From the NCBI GenBank assembly GCA_012932295.1, contig JAAONU010000008.1:38306949-38370948 (forward strand): 64,000 nt of DNA, written 5' to 3'. The notes under the pieces are model-generated. The model worked only from the letters and a program-made list of their open reading frames with translations. It had not been told where the DNA came from and did no database searches. The position numbers and the translations under genes were made by a program. Positions 1 to 10,700 of this stretch are shown one piece after another. The stretch's first letter is position 1. Each line of letters begins with the position of its first letter. The stretch is from Cyclina sinensis. Lineage: Eukaryota > Mollusca > Bivalvia > Venerida > Veneridae.

Positions 1-47
1 CATGTTTGTTGTGCTCCTGCAGCAACCAGTACTTGGTATGATAGCAA

Positions 48-445
48 TGTAACCCGGAAAAATCCACCTGTCCCGAGTTGGGTTTGAACTCTGGTACCTA
101 CAATTGTTAAGCAGGCACTCTACCACGTCGCCATAAAAGCTAGCTGATAGGAAAGGGAGTACAAGTGCCGTATTATACCTCTGCTACATACACCCTCTCC
201 TTCTTAGAATTCGTCCTCAAATTCCTGGAGCACTGAATGTCTGTGGGACTTTCTAAGAGTGCCATCACATCTAAACTCGTGAGTTATTTACGTTGGGTGC
301 CAAATGTAACCCGGTACAATCCACCTGTCCTGTGTTGGGTTTGAACTCGGTTACCTTCGATTGTTAAGCGGACACTCTACCACGTCGCCATAAAAGCTAG
401 CTGATAGGCAAGGGAGTACAAGTGCCGTATTATACATCTGCTACA
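48..445 (-). mobile_element. TRIM family A: miniature LTR element with tRNA-like LTRs
   Basis: Two 141-bp direct repeats (48-188 and 305-445), each TGTAAC...CTACA on the plus strand, flank a 116-bp core. The flanks give a 4-bp target duplication gcaa (44-47, 446-449). Read on the minus strand, the first LTR is followed by TT and TGGCACCCAACGT (302 downward), a primer-binding site one base off the tRNA-Lys(CTT) type, and the second is preceded by a purine run AAGAAGGAGAGGG. Each LTR contains tRNA-like A- and B-box sequences (B box gagttcaaaccc, complement of 80-91). No coding sequence. The two LTRs differ at several sites, so it is not a very recent insertion. Confidence 0.85.
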
Positions 446-1018
446 GCAAAACAATTCACCCCCTCAAGATAATTCACCCCTCAGTTTGCAGACAATTCAT
501 CTCCTCAATAAACTCACCCTTAAAAATCTGAAAGACAGTCACCCCTCAAAACAGTTGACCCTTACTGAGGAGATATTTCAACAACAATTGAAAGTTTTCA
601 TGTAATATATTTTTCTTTACTTTTTCATTAATTTCATCAATTCATCACTATCAGATAATGTGCTAGGATTATTTAACATATAGATAAAATTACAAATCAT
701 CTAAAAGTATTTGTAAAACAATCCAGCGCAAATTTTCAGTGTAACCAGTAATTTACGGAGGATAACTTTTAAACTCATCAATATACTGGTATTTTTTCAC
801 TGAATACTTCTGAATTAAATCTAATTTTTTTTTCAGACCAATACTTAATTGGACGGATTAACAACTTTAATTGATGATAAATGAATGCATATGTTGGTCT
901 TTTATCCTTAACAGTTAATATGTTGTTAAAATAAAATCAATTTAAGATCAATATAATTTGTACCTTCTTTTTTTCAAGTGCAAGTGCCGCAAGATGTAGT
1001 GAGGAACGTAGAATAATG
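446..1018. other. Degenerate short tandem repeat, then AT-rich DNA without recognised features
   Basis: Positions about 450-570 hold five or six poor copies of an acaattcaccccctcaa-like unit. The rest is AT-rich unique-looking sequence with no convincing exon. Confidence 0.5.
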
Positions 1019-1156
1019 ATGCTCCGTGATCTGGGTCTGGTTAAAACGCAGACGACATAGATATAGAGTAGTGCAGACCACATAGGTAAAGAAGGCTTCA
1101 CACCTTTGCAGACCATATAGATAAAGAGTAGTATTGGAAAACGCAGACAATATAGA
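1019..1156 (+). repeat. Left arm of a 3.5-kb-spaced inverted repeat
   Basis: Segment with gcagacgacatag, gtagtgcagaccacatag and ttgcagaccatatag is the inverse complement of 4438-4570, imperfectly (roughly 80-85% by eye). The arms face each other and enclose a LINE fragment, a hairpin and the 5S-LTR TRIM. Confidence 0.7.
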
Positions 1157-1306
1157 ATGTGTTAAGGTGTGAACTCCTAATATTGCTGTCTTTTATAAAG
1201 TCAAATACTTATGTTTATGATAATCTGAAATAAAATTATTTATTTTTTTTATTATTGTTGTAGTTTTAGTAACGAACTAACGTTATATATAGTTGTCATC
1301 TTCACA

Positions 1307-1742
1307 CAGGTTGAATACTGCTCAACCATATGGCATCCATGGCAAAAATATCTCACACACAGAATAGAAATGGTCCAGAGGTCAGCTGCAAGGTACGTTC
1401 ATAATGATTACCACTATACAAGCAGTGTAACAAACATGATCAAAGAACTAAAATGGTCAACTTTAGAACAAAGGCGAAACCATGCCAGCCTGGTCATGCT
1501 ACACAAAATAAAAATTACAGACCGAGATTAAGGCTACCCCAACTGTGCCAGCTTTTATCAGTGGACTAAACAAGTTTTATAGATTTTAAAGTACTTAAAA
1601 TAAATGTTTAAGTAAGATCTTCAGTTAAATCTTGTTTTCTTTGTTATTAACTTTTATAATTTTAAATGTTCCTGACATGTGCCTGCCTAGTATAGTCAGT
1701 ATTGACTTTCGGCAGTATTAAGTTGAAGTTGAAGTTGAAGTT
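1307..1742 (+). pseudogene. 3' end of a LINE (non-LTR retrotransposon) reverse transcriptase, dead fragment
   Basis: Translation of 1307-1531 gives QVEYCSTIWHPWQ, RIEMVQRSAARYVHNDYH and LKWSTLEQRRNHASLVMLHKI, the C-terminal thumb-side block typical of CR1/Jockey-like LINE reverse transcriptases, ending in TAA at 1529-1531. The remaining 3' part ends in a short (GTTGAA)n-like tail at about 1722-1742, a usual LINE terminus. No upstream catalytic domain is present, so it is a 5'-truncated copy. Confidence 0.8.
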
Positions 1743-1870
1743 ATTTCAAATCAATTTAAAAACAAAAGAACACAAAATTAAATATATTTTTTTAATATAA
1801 TTAAAAAACAACCAATGTAATACATTTCATAACAATTTTCATCAATATATAAATTTCATAAAATAACATT

Positions 1871-2410
1871 AAAGGGGCACTGTACAGTTTTTATCCTGTC
1901 AATTATTTCATAACCGACCCGATAAAGGGGGGTCGTATAAATTTTGCTTTATACGGCACATGCTACGTCATCACCGGTGACGTCATGGACTAGTTTTGTG
2001 TTTATAAACAATATTATAAATAATCAGAAGGAAGTGATTAAATGGTTGTTATTACAAACAGAGACTACTTGAATAAAAATTAGATATTTCAATATCTAGA
2101 TCTTATAATATAGCACGATCATTTAAGGAAAAAATATATCGAAATTTTGGAACTATTTTTGTGTATATGTTCACCTGATGGATAACCTTGACATTTGAAA
2201 CACTTTAAAGATAGGTTTTCAATACCCTAGTAATTTATTGACAAATGCCAGATGTGACAGGATAAATAGAATAATAGGTTACTGTCTTAAATGAGAAAGT
2301 TTATCCGGCTCGGCTGCGGTATTTATCGGGTTCGCCTTCGGCTCATCCGATAAATTCCTACGCCTTGCCAGATAAACTTTCTCATATTAAGACACTTACC
2401 TATTATTCTC
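1871..2410. mobile_element. Foldback/MITE-like segment with a long hairpin and a palindromic CRE pair
   Basis: The right part (about 2270-2410) folds on itself: ataataggt..actgtcttaa..gagaaagtttatc pairs with gataaactttctca..ttaagaca..acctattat, and an inner arm (atttatcgg / ccgataaat) pairs again. The left part holds TACGTCA (1964-1970) and TGACGTCA (1978-1985) around a CACCGGTG centre, i.e. two cAMP-response-type sites in one palindrome. Element limits are uncertain. Confidence 0.55.
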
Positions 2411-3869
2411 TATATGTCAATAAAAATTTCTATTAGTCCTTATAATCTATATAACAATAGTTTAAAAAAAAAAATAAAAAATTCTGAACATTTCATTTTC
2501 AAGTTTATCTAAGAAAAGTTTCACTAATACAAAAAATTAATTTTAAAAAATGACAATACATAATCTGTGTAATAATTGATTTGACATTTTAGCCTTACCA
2601 AGTTTAAATTAAGATATAATTATCTTTTTTCCACTACTTGTGTCAACTTAAAGTTATATGGCTCCTGAAATAGATAAAAATTAACCCAAAAATATAGTAT
2701 TATGCCATCATACACAGTCACCAGAAAAGTAGATTAGCTTACTCACACCTACCCCATAGTGTTTTTATAACTTAATTGACAGGGATCTGTTTATTGTACT
2801 ACCCAATGAATGACCCATTCGACACTTTCCTCAAAACAGTTGCTTTAACAATTAAAGGCTAAGTTTAAATGAAATACACAATATACAAATCTGAAGACCC
2901 ATGTAATTGATATTTAATCATATGCACGCATTTGTTTTCATAAGTAATTAGCTGTGGCTTGTTTATTGCGCAATCCATAATTGACATAATCAACAGTGTA
3001 GGCTCAACAGTAGCATAAGTGAATTAACACTTGGGGAAAACAACAATAATCTTAAACTTAAAGAAAATCTTAAGCAGAATTGTGCTTTATTGTAAATGTT
3101 ATTATATTGTACTGTCTGTCAAATTTAGACATTTTCAACATCTTGACTGTAAAATTTCCCTAGTACAGAATGACTTGATATATTTGAAATAATTTTCTCC
3201 ACAAAGCTGTCCCTGCCATAATTGTTTTCTTTCCACTGAATAAGCCTTACAAGAAATAGTCACTGTTCAAATTATTTAATGTTTTAAATAATATTTCAAC
3301 ACAAGTTAGTTATCTAATATAATATTTTATTATAACTGTATTTAATCCTGATTTCCAAGAAATGAATATTAATCACAGCAAAACTAAATATTATGTTGCT
3401 GGTGAAATACATGCATGTATATAAACAATTAAAATGAAGCATTAGGTTTTATACTTACATCCAAATTACTCACAACTTGAGCCATAAAAAGCTAATTGTT
3501 GATAACTGCTCCTTTTATCTGCTTTCATGATAGTCTTATGTCAGTAAGATCAAACCATTCTAGCTCGCAAAGAAAACAATCCCATAAGTAATTAATAGAA
3601 ATAAATAAATCTTTTTCACTAGGTATTTGTTCTTATTTAGCATTTAATTCTATTCTTTAAAGTTTAGTTTTATAAATCACCGTCAGATCTATTTCCAAAT
3701 AAGTTAGTATTTATCACAGCTCTGACAAAAACACTTATGATCTTATGTAATTTTATACACATTCCAAAGTCAGCAAAATGCATCACTTAAATATTTACAA
3801 GTATACTTTAAAAAAAAAAATTTCAAGCAGAAGCAAAAAAAAAAATCAAATATCTTTTCTTTATTGTCC
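2411..3869. other. AT-rich intergenic DNA, nothing recognised
   Basis: No exon, RNA gene or clear repeat was identified. Frames are short and low in complexity. Confidence 0.5.
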
Positions 3870-4380
3870 TGTAGTGGACACCGGGTATATAAGGCATTTC
3901 CAACAGCCTCGCTGTTGGGCTAGCTCTTTAGTGACATGGTTGGAGTGTCTAGTACATTTGCCAAGTTAAGCAACGTTCTCCATGGTTAGTGCTTGGATGG
4001 GTGTCCCAAATTGACCTCATAGGCCAGGTTACTACATTGGTGGCAGCGGTAATTCTACGAATCTTCGCCGGCTCTTTACCTTGGTTAGTGCCTGTGTGCA
4101 CTGGGAGTGCAGTGGGAATTGAGTCCCTTGCACAGTTGGAGCGGAATGGGGTACGTCTCTGTAGGAAGCTTTACAGTAGATGCCCAGCTCCTAAAGGTTA
4201 AAGAGGGGAGGAGTGTAGTGGACACCGGGTATATAAGGCATTTCCAACAGCCTCGCTGTTGGGCTAGCTCTTTAGTGACATGGTTGGAGTGTCTAGTACA
4301 TTTGCCAAGTTAAGCAACGTTCTCCATGGTTAGTGCTTGGATGGGTGTCCCAAATTGACCTCATAGGCCAGGTTACTACA
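3870..4380 (+). mobile_element. 5S-LTR TRIM: miniature LTR element with a 5S rRNA-like segment in each LTR
   Basis: Two 167-bp LTRs (3870-4036, 4214-4380) look identical base for base, each TGTAGTGG...TTACTACA. The 177-bp core starts T then TGGTGGCAGCGG (4038 on), a primer-binding-site-like segment, and ends in a purine run aaagaggggaggag directly before the second LTR. A 4-bp target duplication gtcc is present (3866-3869, 4381-4384). Each LTR has a TATATAAGG, a perfect 7-bp-stem hairpin (ccaacag/ctgttgg, 3900-3918), and at 3961-4006 a segment matching about 33 of 44 bases of the animal 5S rRNA internal control region as I recall it. No open frame of note. The organisation parallels the plant Cassandra elements. 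It sits 341 bp upstream of the RDM1 ATG in the same orientation. Confidence 0.9.
3961..4006 (+). other. 5S rRNA-like internal control region in the first LTR
   Basis: Contains aagttaagca (box A-like), atggttagtgcttggatggg (intermediate element and box C-like) and a trailing tcc. The identical copy in the second LTR is at 4305-4350. It is a fragment, not a full 5S gene, so it is annotated as a Pol III promoter-like relic. Confidence 0.8.
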
Positions 4381-4437
4381 GTCCTCATTTATAGATACTA
4401 AGCTATATTTCTTTAAGAAAACAATATTTCAACAATA

Positions 4438-4570
4438 TCCATATCATCTGCGTTTTCTGTTACCCTTCTTATTACATATGGTCTGCAAAATGAAAACCCC
4501 TTCTTTACCTATGTGGTCTGCACTACTCTATTTCTATATCGTCTGCGTTTTAATCTGTGCCCCGTGATCT
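4438..4570 (-). repeat. Right arm of the inverted repeat
   Basis: Inverse complement of 1019-1156 with the outer ends in the same order (ccgtgatc on the outside of both arms). It may be the terminal inverted repeat of an old DNA element or simply two copies of one repeat. It lies 150 bp upstream of the RDM1 start codon. Confidence 0.65.
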
Positions 4571-4721
4571 TGATCTCATAAAAGCTCTTGAAAAGCGCCT
4601 TTCAACTGGGATTTTTGTTTCAAACTTTTCGCGGATATAGAAACAGAAGAATAAATAGATAAAAAAGTAATTGAAAAGGTCATCTACTTTTATGCGAAGT
4701 CATGTCTTAAGCAACGTCTGA

Positions 4722-7700
4722 ATGAATCCATCAGTGGAAGTTATTGACTTCACCCGCCCCGACAGTAGTAGAAAAAATCTTTTTATCACAAACATACCTT
4801 CAGTTCTCCATGAAGACGTCATTGTGGTAAGATATTTGCAGGTTATATGATGGGACAGGGCTCGAATTTAATACAAGCAAAGTGCTGTAGAAAAATCCTA
4901 CAGTCTTCAGTGAGGATTGAACCTGGGTCTCGGGACAGTCAAACACTTGCCTAGTCTAACTATTTTTTCGCATGTCGAGATGTGTAAATTTTTGTATGGG
5001 TGAATATCTCGCCTGTGCGTTATAGCGAGATTCTGATCCATAACAAAATTATCGCAGAATTTGCTCAAGATATCACTTGAATTATTTTGACTAACACTTA
5101 CCTTGTGGCAAAAGAGCTATCCCAACAGCGAGGCTGTTGGAAGTGGCTAAATGTCACCCAGTCACTACAGTGCTTATGAAAATTAAATTTCTCATGTTTA
5201 ATATATGACACTTTGAACTTTTGAGCTCACCTGATTTATTATGATCAATACATTATTGTTGGTTTAATGTACAACATGGAGATAAACATAAAACATATTA
5301 TAGTCTTATGATGTTATTTTTATACATCAACAATTTGCTTTAAGCGACATTACCCCTGAAATCACTTGATATATTTTCACGGGTATATGACAATATATCA
5401 ACAGACAAATCATCAGCACAATACCTCAGTGACACTAAAATACAACGACATGACAAGTGGCAGAAAGACAACTGATCGAAAAAACCCAGTCAGTCTGTTG
5501 TCACACCACGATTTTGTAGTGTTGATCTATTGTCGCAACAAATTATATATATATATTGTATCAACCTTGATATGTTCTCAAAAATAATCCATGGCGGTGA
5601 AAGCCATTATTCTAATGAATATTAATTTCACTCACTGCTAACACTTTAAAATGTATGCATAATACTAGTATATATAGATTGTACATCTTGCTTTACATTT
5701 CACTTCTTGGCATGTGTAACAGGTGGTGAAAAATCGTGGCTCGACCGGGACTTGAACCCAGGGCCTTCCGCTTACAGGGCGGACAATCTACCAACTGAGC
5801 TACCAAGCCACACGGTTCTGCCTTATCAATTTATCACCTATAAACCTGTACCCGGCTACATATACCCCCGCCAAATTTAGAATTCGTCCCGAATTCTCAG
5901 AGTCACAGAGAATATTGTAAACACATTCTCGAGGTGCCGAAGCAGTAGCCAAATTATAACGTAGGTTATTTACGTTGGGCGCCAAATGTAACAGGGTGAA
6001 AAATCGTGGCTCGACCAGGACTCGAACCCAGGGCCTTCCGCTAACAGGGCGGACACTCTGCCAACTGAGCTACCAAGCCACACGGTTCTGCCTTATCGAT
6101 TTATCACCTATAAACCTGTACCCGTCTACACATGCAGTATGGAGGTTTTGTTTATAGTAAAGATCAAACTAGAGATACATCAACATATTAGAGTAGTCCA
6201 ACTTATTGTACGCATGTCAAGATATTGTGTAATTTTGACAATTTTTTGTTTGGGACATATCATATTTTTTTCATCACACTTTTGCTAGACTTGGTTGGAA
6301 GTTTTCTAGATGGTCCCTTAGGAGAGAATGAAGACAAGTCTAAAAAAGAACTAAGTTTCATGGAATAGTAACTAGGCTGTCTGTTTGACAAATCATAGTT
6401 TGACCATTATTTTTAATAAGAACAGTTGTTCTCAGGTAAGCAATAAAGGGTCATCATGGACCTTGTGTTTATAAGAAACCTTTCAAATACTGTGTTTGTA
6501 AAAACCTGAATTACAGCATGAGAAGGAAAATCTTGATTTTTTTTCCTGCAAAAATTTGATTTAACAGACTTTATTTTTGAAAATTTTTATAGTTGTCGTA
6601 TACCTCAACATGCAAAGGTGTCACATCCTGCTATGCTATCTTGAACAATAAGATTAATTTGACTTTTGTAATAACTCAGGACCATGGATGTCAGGAAAGC
6701 TAACATAAGTTTCAAAAAGCTTTGAATTAAAAAAGCAACGGCAATTCCTTTGTCTTGATAGTTTTAGAACTAAAGTCTTCATATATTGTTTATTTACAGC
6801 ATGAGCTTCTAAAGATATTTGAGTGGTATGGTTTGGTCTATAGGGTGCAAGTTTATCCAGCACAGTGGAAACAAAAACAGGAGACAGAGCAGAATAATGG
6901 TAGTTTATGTCAAAGAGAGTAGTTTGTATATGTTTCCATGCAGTCTTATGTGGGCCATATAAGATATGGCCTGTTGGACAGGCTAGATTTTTAGAAAATC
7001 TCATGTTTCACCCTTTCAGGTGAACATAAATATTACCCAAAATTGAAAGCCTTGCTAAGCAATTGAGGTGAAATTTATATTTAAATTTTCACATGCATCA
7101 CTTGGATCCTTGAGAGACTTGAAATAAAATGTTGCATGTCTTGCTTAAAATCCCCAGGAAAATTGTAAAATGTTGAAGTTTTCCAATATTGACATGTGAA
7201 AATTTAAGTTAATGTTGCCATGCAGACAAGGTCAGCAACTAATTTAGTTTTTGCTTGTATTTCCTGCAAGTCTTTAACACAAGACATGCTAACAGGATTC
7301 CATGCTATTCAGATGAAAAATGGCCTTTTAAAATTGTAACTAGGTTATTGACTTAGAGGCATAATCTGAAAATAATGAAGTTGGAAATACAGGTGCATTG
7401 TAATCTCAAAAAAGAACATCAGTCTTGTCTTACTTTGCATGCTAAATTATATATTTATATAAATGCATTCCTGTCAGTTCTACCATGTTTGAGATGTTTT
7501 TCTTCATATTTCTTTTTTTTGAAACAGGGGAGGTAACCAGTGGATTCTATGCTTTTGTGACATTTTATTCTGCTATGTCTGCTACAGCTGCTAAAGATGA
7601 TCACAAGGGTGTGCTGATCTTAGCTGATCAGGAGTGTAAGGTATGTGTAACCTATTCAAGAGTGTAAGATATGTGTAACCTATTCTGAAGTGTATTATAT

Positions 7701-10700
7701 GTGTAACCTCTGTAACTCTGTATTAACCTAGTAGTCAAAGGATTGCTAGCCGCACAGGTTCAGACCCAGTAAGGGGCAAGCTGTTATTTCCTTGAGCAAG
7801 AAACTTTACACTCATTGCTTAGTACTAGTTAGTTCCAGGAACAGATTCGAGAGTGTGTCTATAAGCTGAAAGCCTCCTACACAATCGAACTAAAATAAAT
7901 TTGGTATAAATGAAAGGTATGTGTAAACTTTTGGGGAATGAAAGGTACGTGTAATCTTTTCAGGAATGAAAGGTATGTGTAACCTTTTCAGGAATGAAAG
8001 GTATGTGTAACCTTTTCAGGAGTGAAAGGGTAACCTTTTCAGGAATGAAAGGTATGTGTAACCTTTTCAGGAATGAAAGGTATGTGTAACCTTTTCAGGA
8101 GTGAAAGGTATGTGTAACCTTTTCAGGAGTGAAAGGTATGTGTAACCTTTTCAGGAGTGAAAGTATGTGTAACCTTTTCAGGAGTGAAAGGTATGTGTAA
8201 CCTTTTCAGGAATGAAAGGTATGTGTAACCTTTTCAGGAATGAAAGCTATTTGTAGCCTATTCATTATGTTAGCTGATCAGGAGTGCAAGGTATATGAGT
8301 ATTTCCCAGATGTAATGTATTTGACCTTGCTGTTTCCATGTAACATGATGAAATCATAAAATTTCTACACAAAGAAAGGTAAAGCCTGGTACAAAGGTTA
8401 TATACTGACACTAGAATTATTTATCTAGGTCAGATGTAAACATCATAATTCCGTTTGTTCTCAGGTCTAGTAATAGACATTGATACAAATATGGTTGGTT
8501 AGAGAATTAAAAATGCTGTTGAAATTAGGGGTTGCATATTGACACACAGCCCACTATGTGCAAAGCGGATACATTAAGAATTGAGCATTGCATATGGACA
8601 CAATGAAGTGATCTACATGACAGTTTTTAGGTGGATGAACAAAATCAAGTGTGGGCAAGACACACAGAAAAATTATCCAAAATGACATTGCCAGATCGCA
8701 ACCTCAGAAAAGTTCATGCAAAAAGTTACTGACATTGCTAATTCAGAAGCCCCTAACACTGCATCAGAGGGTTGGTATTTCATCATCAGTTGTTTTTCAC
8801 ATCATAAAGTATGAGTTAAGAATATAACCCATCATTACCAGATGAATACCACCATTTTTAGCTCACCTGACCTATGGTCAGGTATAGCTATTAGTATGCT
8901 ATTTTGTCCATTGTCTGTCTGTCTGTCATCTGTCTATCATCCACAATTGACTTTAAACAACATATTCTCCTATATCATTGGTTCAGTTGCAATTAAACTT
9001 TATAGAAATGATGCCTGTATGGTCGTCTTTCAAAGTTGTATAAAAAGTGGAATTCCCTGCAGAACTCTGGTTGCAACTTAAAGGAAAAACTTTAAAAATC
9101 CTCTTGTCTGAAGCCAGAAGGCCTAGAGCTAAGGTATTTGGTTGATAACATCATCTAGTGGACCTCTACCAAAGTTAAAGTAGTCATGACCCTGGGGTCG
9201 AATTTGGCTCCACCCCAGGGGTCACTTGATTTTACATAGACTTAAACATGTTAAAAAGGAAAATCTTTATACAAATCATGGTCCCTGGATCAAAAATGGC
9301 CCCACCCCAGTGGTCAGGTTTTTAAAAAATCTTCTTGTCTGAAACCACAAGGCCAAGAGCTTACATATTTGGTTGATAGCATCATCTTGTGGACCTCTAC
9401 CAAAGTTATAGAAATTATGGCTGTGTGGTCAGAATTGACCCGAGTCCAGGATCACTTGATTTTACATAGACTTATATATCACCTGGGTTACCCACCCCCC
9501 TCCAAAAAAAATCATTGGATGGGGTGAGAAAGTACTTAACATTCATCGATTTTTGGCCTTGAACTTCATTTGACCTACTGACCTACATCCTTTTTTTTAA
9601 GCTACATCAATGAAATTTTAACTGTTCATATAAATTTGCATGCAGACTTCAGTTTTTACCTTTGCTGACCTTGACCTACTGACCTACTTCCTTGTTTTTG
9701 AAGATATATGTGTTTGAAATTTTAACTGTTTGTATAAGTTTGCATACAGACTTCAAATTTGACTTTGGTTTAGCTTGAACTATTGTCCTTTCTTGGTTTA
9801 AAAAACGTTTTTTTGATATCTAATGTGGTATTTGAACTAACATGCCTTAGGTGCCACCCCCAACCCACTCCACCAGTTGTTTGGTAGTTTCTTTTCAGAT
9901 GAGTGACCTAGGACCATTTGGTCCTCTTGTTTCATGGATATAGCAAGGTTGATAACTTTATATCTGAAAACACCCTAGTATACTACTAGGCATCCTTCTC
10001 AAGAAATAATAGACTGTTCTTCTATTGGTTCATTTTAAGAACAGATCTTACAGTCCAAGGGAGGCATCCTTCTCAAGAAATAATAGACTGTTCTACTATT
10101 GGTTCATTTAAGAACAGATCTTACAGTCCAAGGGAGGCATCCTTCTCAAGAAATAATAGACTGTTCTACTATTGGTTCATTTAAGAACAGATCTTACAGT
10201 CCAAGGGAGGCATCCTTCTCAAGAAATAATAGACTGTTCTACTATTGGTTCATTTAAGAACAGATCTTACAGTCCAAGGGAAGCAACCTTCTCAAGAAAT
10301 AATAGACTGTTCTACTATTGGTTCATTTAAGAACAGATCTTACAGTCCAAGGGAGGCATCCTTCTCAAGAAATAATAGACTGTTCTACTATTGGTTCATT
10401 TAAGAACAGATCTTACAGTCCAAGGGAAGCAACCTTCTCAAGAAATAATAGACTGTTCTACTATTGGTTCATTTAAGAACAGATCTTACAGTCCAAGGGA
10501 AGCAACCTTCTCAAGAAATAATAGACTGTTCTTCTATTGGTTCATTTTAAGAACAGATCTTACAGTCCAAGGGAAGCAACCTTCTAAAGAAACAAAAGAC
10601 AGGTGGATACAAATGTTCTGGGAAAACCTTTTTTTATCACTCTGTTCATTTAACTTCATGACTTCTTGTTACAGATAGCCTTTGCAAAGAGAAAGAAAGA

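Noticed and set aside
5737..6080. Working tRNA genes
   Set aside because: The copies lie inside LTRs of a TRIM, have C instead of U before the anticodon and share family flanks; they are promoter relics rather than independent tRNA genes.
6654..7004. 116-codon minus-strand frame
   Set aside because: It overlaps RDM1 exon 2 on the opposite strand and shows no recognisable domain; the plus-strand exon is supported by phase and homology.
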